Assembly: GCA_949152475.1 (NCBI GenBank)
Contig: OX424561.1
Coordinates: 20,206,481 to 20,270,480, forward strand
DNA length: 64,000 bases
Source: Terebella lapidaria
Lineage: Eukaryota > Annelida > Polychaeta > Terebellida > Terebellidae
Direction of reading: 5' to 3'
Numbering within the stretch: position 1 is the first letter of the stretch; the number at the start of each line of letters is the position of its first letter. Positions 57,696 to 64,000 of the stretch are shown here, piece after piece. A program made the position numbers and the translations under genes. Below the pieces are notes generated by a model. That model made no database searches. It was given only the letters and a program-made list of their open reading frames with translations, and was not told the DNA's origin.

Positions 57696-58931
57696 TTACC
57701 ACGGAATTGTAAAGGGACCCAGGTCGATTTCTGGAATTCCATTCCGGATGCCAATTCCGAATTTGAGGCCTAGCCTCGCAGCAAATGGCCCGGCTCTCGC
57801 CTCAGCAAGGTGTGCTCCAGCACTGATTCCAGTGTAATTCAGGGAAATTCCGGCTTCTGCTCCGGCACCACCAAGTTCAACGTGAGCCTGCAATGGGGTG
57901 TTCTTCATGCCAACTTCTGCCCTGCCGACTCTGGCCCCAGCGCCTGCATGGATACCCGTCACTCCCGACGTTGCTGACGCATTTGCATCGTAGGCTGCTG
58001 CTCTTGCACCCACTTCAATCCCTTCAAGCAGGTAGGCATTAGCTTGAGCTTCCAGTCCAGTGGCACTTGCAAAAGCAGTCTGTTTGACGGGAGTAACAGA
58101 GGTTCCCGCGCACGCTGTCTCTGTGTTTGCCGAGGCCCCTGCACCAAGGGCTTTCAAACCACCAACCTCATCCACGTGTTTTTCTGCAGCAGCAGAGTGG
58201 CCTACAGTCCCTTTGATCTTTTTTTTCCCTACTCCGTTCGCCATAAAGGCTCTGTCTGCAATGTCCACACCTATTTGTACAGCAGAGGAAGCAACAGCTT
58301 GTTTGATTACATCATTCTTCTTGGTTTCCGCGGTCTTCTTGTTGCTGGTCTTGCCAGTATCACTGTTCTGCTTGGAAACGGCACTATTTGTTCCCTTGCC
58401 TCTATTGCTGGCTTTATAAGTACCACCTTTCTGTGTGGAACTGCCTCCATTTGTTCCGTTGCCTCCATTGTAGTCATCATCATTCTCGTAAATGATGGGC
58501 AAGGTATCTGCACATCGTTCCTTCTGAGGGAAACGAAGCTCGGCACTCTCTGAGCTTGAACACTCCGAAAACTCCTCCCCTTGTTTGTTTCTGTATTTTC
58601 CAGAATCTGTCTTCTCCAACGGGCCATCTGCATGATGAGGATACACAATTTTCCCCACCTTTTCGCCTGTTGTCATGTACGGGCCACTTCGCGTATCTCC
58701 TTGACCCAATTTACCGCTGTTCGTGGTCTCGATATCTTTACAGACAAACTTTCTCTGTCCATCGAAGGCTCCCTTGGCTCGTTCTCCTTTTCCTGCCCCA
58801 GATGGTCGTACTGAAGAAACCTTCTGCTCATCAAACGGCCCTACATCATTGTTTTGCTTGTTTGGTTTATGTTTTCCCTCTATGTGTTGTTCATAGAATT
58901 TATCATTCAATTTTATCTTCTTTGGGTCCAT
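57696..58931 (-). CDS. Uncharacterised 411-aa protein with Ala/Gly-rich repeat domain
   Basis: Taking the Met at 58931 (MDPKKIKLNDKFYEQ), the single open frame gives 411 aa. Residues 1-130 are polar and charged. Residues about 155-215 are Gly/Asn/Ser/Thr/Lys-rich and disordered. From about 215 the sequence becomes Ala/Gly-rich with alternating small and hydrophobic residues (AGAGARVGRAEVGMKN, GGAGAEAGISLNYTG, GAHLAEARAGPFAARLGL) and ends GIPEIDLGPFTIPW. That alternation suggests stacked beta strands and recalls repetitive animal proteins of unknown function, from memory. There is no signal peptide. A TTTTCTAG acceptor just upstream (about 58948) is in frame, so an extra 5' exon is possible. 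Confidence 0.7.
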   Translation of the reverse strand: MDPKKIKLNDKFYEQHIEGKHKPNKQNNDVGPFDEQKVSSVRPSGAGKGERAKGAFDGQRKFVCKDIETTNSGKLGQGDTRSGPYMTTGEKVGKIVYPHHADGPLEKTDSGKYRNKQGEEFSECSSSESAELRFPQKERCADTLPIIYENDDDYNGGNGTNGGSSTQKGGTYKASNRGKGTNSAVSKQNSDTGKTSNKKTAETKKNDVIKQAVASSAVQIGVDIADRAFMANGVGKKKIKGTVGHSAAAEKHVDEVGGLKALGAGASANTETACAGTSVTPVKQTAFASATGLEAQANAYLLEGIEVGARAAAYDANASATSGVTGIHAGAGARVGRAEVGMKNTPLQAHVELGGAGAEAGISLNYTGISAGAHLAEARAGPFAARLGLKFGIGIRNGIPEIDLGPFTIPW

Positions 58932-58985
58932 TTCGATTTTGTGTCCTAGAAAACATGTACATGTACGAATGATAGCGTAGTACAT

Positions 58986-59764
58986 TTATCATTGCATCAC
59001 GTTCGTTTTGTTTCCATTTCACTAACTGCATCTAAACGGGATTTCAAAGTATTAATAAAGTGCATATAAATAAAACAGTCTTTGAGTGAAGAAAAGTATT
59101 TTAAGCACTCCCAAGTTCTAACTCGTAAAACTGCGATTATCTTTTTTCATGACGCCATGAGGGGAAGACACACTTTGTAATTTCCACCTAGTGAAATATT
59201 GTATTATGGACTACATGTTGACATTCATGTTGATAATTTGAATAGTGAACTTAACATCTTGAGTATTGAACTTAACATCTTGAATACTCAAGTTAGAAAA
59301 AGAAGTCGTTTGGCCCTAATATCTTAATATTATAAGCCTCTGTACTATCAATATTCGCTTCCCTCCATCCCTTTTCCGAAAGTATATTACACACGTATGA
59401 CCTAGAAGCCAGCCACACTTTCCGAAAACAGTACACATTTAAATCCTGGTCAGCTGAACTGAATTCGCTCCTGTCAAAATTTTCCTGCTCGAGCTTCGTC
59501 TGATTTTATAATTAGTATATTAACTGTTCTGTATAAGCAGAACTGAAAATACGGTCAGTCTACAATTCACCGAAGGCTGTCAAATACTACTAACCGCAAC
59601 TACTTACTAGTATATGTACCAGAAAATCCAGAAATAGAGTTGATCCCCTTTTGTCCGTTGTTGCGATTCTTCACATAAGCCGTCCACGGGTTTAGGTACG
59701 AGTGAGCAATGGGGGAAAACTTTCTTCAAATTCTAGAACACTTACCCGAATTCTAGAACACTAG
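58986..59764. other. Intergenic stretch upstream of the 57.7-kb gene
   Basis: The promoter of the minus-strand gene should lie here. AT-rich DNA with a short tandem AACTTAACATCTTGA near 59248-59284. No other feature is seen. Confidence 0.4.
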
Positions 59765-60420
59765 CAAGAGGGCCAAGATTGGCTACCGGAGAAATGTACA
59801 GTACTAAACTGCGATTCTCGGTTTTTCCACTAAAATTGCCGCCCGCTGTGTCCTATCGAGTGTATATATCAATTTGTCTTATGCATAGAACAATTCACAT
59901 ATTTCATATGGGATGTGATACGAAAATGATTTACCGCTTGAGAGTTACCGCTCAAAATCACTGAACTTCGGTCCAAGATTAAAGTCACCAAAATATCTTC
60001 CAAGAACAGCCATTTGCATTGATTTCACATGCACAGGTCTCAGGTCAATTTAGACATTTCAGTTCGGACAAGGTCATGTGAGGTCAAGTTCAAGCTCACC
60101 ATAAGATGAACCGTATATCACTTCCTATATACACATGTACATGTACAAATAGCAAAACCCGAGCCACTATCATCGAGTGTTTTGTCGGCAATGACCAACT
60201 CACACGTATCGTGTTACAACTCAAGGTTATCTTAGGCCGAGTTCAAGGTGGGGGGGGGGGGGACAAAATAAGGGCAACGAAACTTCTACACATACAAATG
60301 TACATACTCCATTTTGAAATAGTACCCCCATTCTGAAAGATGCACCCGTAACTTTACAGTGTGGACGACGACCGACGCAACGCCAGGCCAATCGATTATC
60401 AAATCACGGTAACCTAAGTA
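59765..60420. mobile_element. Decayed copy C of the TACCGG-family element
   Basis: The left end GATTGGCTACCGGAGAA and right end ATCACGGTAACCTAAG, with GACGACCGACGCAACGCC before it, match copies A and B in order. The interior keeps GTCATGTGAGGTCAAGTTCA but has lost the tandem segments. A G-run is at about 60249-60262. Confidence 0.6.
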
Positions 60421-61670
60421 GACACGAGAAGTTCATCGTAACTATTATAGTATATATAGCAGTAATATCTCCAATAAAATCTTCACCTTTTTACATGTGC
60501 ACGTACACGTTTATCAATTCGAATCTAATTTCGACTTCTTTTTATCATGTGGCTCTTATCAGAAATACATTAAAAAAAAATGTATTTCTGCTCTTATCAA
60601 TTCGACTTCTCTTTCTATGTGCTCTTATCAAACTCGTCCATGTGTTTCATTACATAGCTGCTATTACTCTTAGCCAGGTTCAGAGGCGGATCCATGATTC
60701 TTGAATAGGGGAGGGGGGAGGGGTGCTCTTCCTAAATGTACATAACCGTGAGACAATGCGAGAGCGCGAAGCTGTATGCGGTCTCAGGGTTGGTTGAGGT
60801 TGGGGGGGGGGTGCTTGCGAAAGAAATTATTTTTCTGAATTTAGGTGCACTTTACAACTTTACCGAACTTTTTTGTTCCGTATGCGGTCTAGGGGTCCAA
60901 GGGGCGCCGTAAAGCCTGAACCTTGTTCCGTATGCGGTCTGGGTGTCCGGGGGCGCCGTAAAGCCTGAACCTTGTTCCGTATGCGGTCTGGGGGTCCGGG
61001 GGCGCCGTAACCCCCCGAGAAATTTAGGGAATTTAGAGTCTCTGAGATGATTTATGAGGTCTATTTTACAACTGTAACTTGTGAAATCAATAAGTTTTAT
61101 TTTAGAAGTATACTTTAGTTTTCTTTTTCAAAGAAAGAAAGGTATAATACTAGTAGTCCTACCATTCTACAGTTCTTACATGTATGCCCCTGACAAGTGA
61201 TGGTCAATCGTTTCATACTAATGATGAGATACAATTATAAATCTTCAAAGTTATGCGGACATTCAGAATCCCTGTGTATATTCAATAATAGGCCTACATG
61301 TAGTTGTAGTATGATCTCAAGTGCATCGGACTAGATTTATTATTGAGGGGAGGGAGGGGGGGTCTAAGCAGTTCAGATGAGTCAAGCGACCGAGCGAAGC
61401 GAGAGTAGCCTATAGATACGGCGTGGGGTCTGGGGCCCGCTCCAGTGCCCTAAAAGCCAGCTTTCATCATGTCCTATGGTTGAGAATGGCTCTCTCTGGC
61501 TCTGATTGAGTATTTTTCATTCAATCAACATTATGACCATTGAACAACGAATGTTAGGCCTATGTAGGCTTACATGATGTAACGCTGCATATGCAACTTT
61601 GTCATGTAACATATTTCTGAGAAAACAAAAAAAATATTCGTTGTTAAAAATATACATGTACGTGTGTGTT
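60421..61670. repeat. Repeat-rich stretch with a 49-50-bp tandem
   Basis: Three units of GTTCCGTATGCGGTCTGGGG, then TCCGGGGGCGCCGTAAAGCC, start at 60875, 60925 and 60974. The flanks GAGGCGGATCCATGATTCTT, GGGGAGGGGGG and GAGCGAAGCGAGAGTAG (about 60683-60720 and 61390) look like pieces of a widespread marine-invertebrate repeat. No gene is recognised. Confidence 0.6.
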
Positions 61671-61919
61671 AGTTATGGAATTCCGGTCACGGCATCAACT
61701 TGTGACTCACAACATGCGAGTTGCTTTTTCATATTGAACTACCGTTTAGTATGGAATCTCTAGTCACAAGTCGTTAGTTACAAGTCAACGACATCAAAAT
61801 GTGACTTTCGACTTGTGACTTGAGATCCCATAATAAGCAGTAGTTTAATATGGAAAAGCTTCTCACAAGTCGCATCTCATAATTCACAAGTTGATGTCGT
61901 GACCGAAAATCCATAGTTA
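61671..61919. mobile_element. Hairpin MITE of about 250 bp
   Basis: The left arm CCGGTCACGGCATCAACTTG and CATATTGAACTACCG returns inverted as AGTAGTTTAATATGG, GCATCTCATAATTCACAAGT and TTGATGTCGTGACCG. The tips are TATGGAATT and ATCCATA. Noncoding. Confidence 0.75.
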
Positions 61920-61995
61920 ATACGTCATACGGATGAGTTATTATCTCATACGTATGACTTGATATATCATACGTATCTCCAACATATCACTGGGG

Positions 61996-63168
61996 GGACA
62001 CATGATGCGGTAACTGCAGTTACCGAATCATTTTCGGAATGGACGTGTTGTGTACATATATTTGAATTGTGTGTTTTTGCATTTATAACGCATAATAGCG
62101 CTAGTTTTTGGTCAATGATTACTAATTTGTTGGATCTGAACAAAATCTATTGAAATTCTGTTGTGTTCCACGTGTAATTTGTGCTGAGACTGGATCTGAT
62201 TGGTGTGACGAATTGTCAGTTACCGAATGCCAGTGTCACAGTTACCGAATCAATTTAGCTGGTCAGTTGGTCAGAGCTATGTCAGTTACCGAATGCCATG
62301 TGTCACAGTTACCGAATCAATTTAGCTGGTCAGTTGGTCAGAGCTATGTCAGTTACCGAATGCCATGTGTCACAGTTACCGAATCAATTTCGCTGGTCAG
62401 GGCAGTGGACAGTAATTCGCTCAGCCAATCAGCGAGCGTTGACCTCACTTAGGCAATTTAAAGGGAAACTGTTGTTAAACATCGCCTCATATATTTTTAG
62501 GCCAGACTTTAAAGAACGCAGTGCTGGGAAATAATGACCCGGTTTTCAAGGCAGTATGTTGTTGGCGTTCTTCTCAGGAGCTGGGGAATCAAAGGGGTTT
62601 TGCATGGGCATCAGTACCCATAATTTTGGGTATTTTTACCCCGGGTCCATTCAAGGCAGAATAGCGAAAAATCCCATGTGTCGTCAAATATATTCATGCT
62701 TACCACGCGATGCCCAATACGTTGAGGGATAAAACTAGCATAGTGGTTAGGCTGGGATTTTTTTTAGGAAGGTGTTATGGACCGTCAAAGTAAGATCATT
62801 TAACATTGAGTTGAATGGCCAATATAATTAATATACTGTAGCCGTCAGTTGGTCAGAGCTATGTCAGTTACCGAATGCCATGTGTCACAGTTACCGAATC
62901 AATTTAGCTGGTCAGTTGGTCAGAGCTATGTCAGTTACCGAATCATCGCCGATATTCATAAACAGTCCTATGTCCTATCAGTGAAATTAAACATGGAACA
63001 CGACAGAATCTCACTAGATTTGGTTCAGACCCAATAAATGAATAAATATTAACCAAAACATAGTGCTTATATACTTTATAAATGCAAAAAAAACACACTT
63101 TGAATCTACGTACACGCTGCGTCCATGCTGAAAATGATTCGGTAACTGCAGTTATCGCATCATGTCCA
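61996..63168. mobile_element. Long-TIR element with near-terminal palindrome and internal 67-bp repeats
   Basis: Arms of about 180-190 bp are inverted copies: left ATGATGCGGTAACTGCAGTT with ACCGAATCATTTTC and TTTTTGCATTTATAACG, through CTGAACAAAATCTATTG to TTCTGTTGTGTTCCA; right the inverse, ending ATCGCATCATGTCC. Each end holds the sequence CGGTAACTGCAGTTACCG, a perfect 18-bp palindrome at 62008-62025 and nearly so on the right. The middle carries the 67-bp minisatellite. No coding region is seen. Confidence 0.82.
62215..62445. repeat. 67-bp minisatellite inside the long-TIR element
   Basis: Units start at about 62215, 62281 and 62348, with a further copy at 62863-62945. Each contains GTCAGTTACCGAATGCCATG, TGTCACAGTTACCGAATCAA and TTTAGCTGGTCAGTTGGTCA. 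The GTTACCGAAT word is the same as in the terminal palindrome. Confidence 0.88.
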
Positions 63169-64000
63169 AAAAAAAAATACCGCAATCAAGTGCGGTGTAA
63201 ACGAGTTGGAAAAATCAGATTAGATCTATTTGTCGTATGCACATAAATATGCAGAGAGTAGGCCTACCGTACAATTTCGAACTAAATATGCCTAGGCTCC
63301 TATGAACTATGTCCATCCCACCCTCGGAGTCGGTGGTTATCGATAGAATATTTTTTCAAGTCAACAATGAAATTTACAACATGGCTGATACGATTTCAGA
63401 CAACTAAATGTGCTCCGAATTGCTCAGATTGCACCACAAAGCATCTGAAGATCGCTGCCTAGGCGTTTGATTAGCTGGTCTCCACCACGAACTTGACCCC
63501 CCCCCCCACCCCCACCCCCCACTTTCAAAATCGTTTCATCGCCCCTGTATACCGTAGTAGAATGATATTAATAGTGGGATCATGTATTTTGTGCTTTCAG
63601 ATAAAACACATTTAATTTAAAAACAATTTATTAAAACACATTTTATTGACATCTTTTTTTCGGGGACGAGACATTTCGAGCCGGAGCTCACTTGTGATTA
63701 AAACTGATGTGTTTGGAAAATTGATCTAAAAATGTATCTGACAGGATTGAATGGATTGCTTGCCTAGAAAGCTATATGAATGAAATGTTATGAATATTTG
63801 TGGTTATTTGTGCTGAAGTTATTTATCCATCAAAATTTCTAGGTACCATGCAGTTAGTTGATATGTTAAAAGTTTTCGGTAGACCTACATGTATGGTAAA
63901 AAGACAGAATCAAATAACTTCATCATATGATCATGTGCGGAACGGAGCAGTTATTTTTTGACAACACAGTATATTAAATGGCCCAGTGTCATGTAGTATT
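63169..64000. other. Right edge of the window
   Basis: No gene is recognised. A C-run lies at about 63498-63523. Confidence 0.45.

Noticed and set aside
1-64000. tRNA, rRNA or other structural RNA genes
   Set aside because: I saw no cloverleaf-compatible tRNA or rRNA core sequence. The only tRNA-like match is the retroelement primer site.

Overview
The window is nuclear DNA of a marine invertebrate animal. Evidence for this is spliced genes with GT-AG introns, a nidogen-type basement membrane gene, a nuclear gene for a mitochondrial ribosomal protein, AT-rich introns full of short ACATGTA and TAGGCCTA motifs, and a dense load of foldback elements, a LINE remnant and Ty3/Gypsy copies. A mollusc, annelid, brachiopod, echinoderm or lancelet would all fit. 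I cannot choose between them from the sequence.

Layout. (1) 1-7800: a minus-strand Ty3/Gypsy element with one LTR (6466-7800), a leucine-tRNA-type primer site, and long gag, protease and pol frames; its other end runs off the left edge. (2) 8923-31203, minus strand: a nidogen-like gene. I assembled 25 coding exons whose phases agree at every junction and sum to 3678 nt (1225 aa): signal peptide, NIDO domain, EGF, G2F barrel, nine EGF modules, YWTD propeller, and a final EGF. Its introns carry transposons and hairpin repeats, and intron 1 is 9.6 kb. (3) 31.2-39.5 kb: repeat-rich intergenic DNA with a 1.17-kb foldback element whose arms are ACATACG-type satellite, a hairpin MITE and a solo Gypsy LTR. 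(4) 39.66-41.02 kb, plus strand: a three-exon RING-finger gene of no family I recognise. (5) 43.05-45.88 kb, plus strand: a four-exon gene for a 669-aa protein with an N-terminal CARD, a long coiled coil, a Ser/Pro-rich linker and a C-terminal CHORD-like zinc motif; this is the most interesting gene here. (6) 46.28-47.65 kb, minus strand: the mitochondrial ribosomal protein S10 gene, tail to tail with (5), their poly(A) signals about 20-30 bp apart. (7) 49.5-55.5 kb: a LINE 3' end nested in a hairpin element, a GC-rich hairpin element and a heavily broken Gypsy fossil. (8) 57.70-58.93 kb, minus strand: a 411-aa low-complexity protein ending in an Ala/Gly-rich alternating repeat domain. (9) 59-64 kb: repeats, including a 1.17-kb long-TIR element with a palindrome near its end and a 67-bp internal minisatellite.

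Functionally, nidogen is an extracellular matrix linker. The RING and CARD genes lie 2 kb apart in the same direction, and both domain types are common in ubiquitin-dependent and innate immune signalling, but a joint role is only inference. All gene models are read by eye; first exons upstream of the RING, S10 and 57.7-kb genes may be missing.
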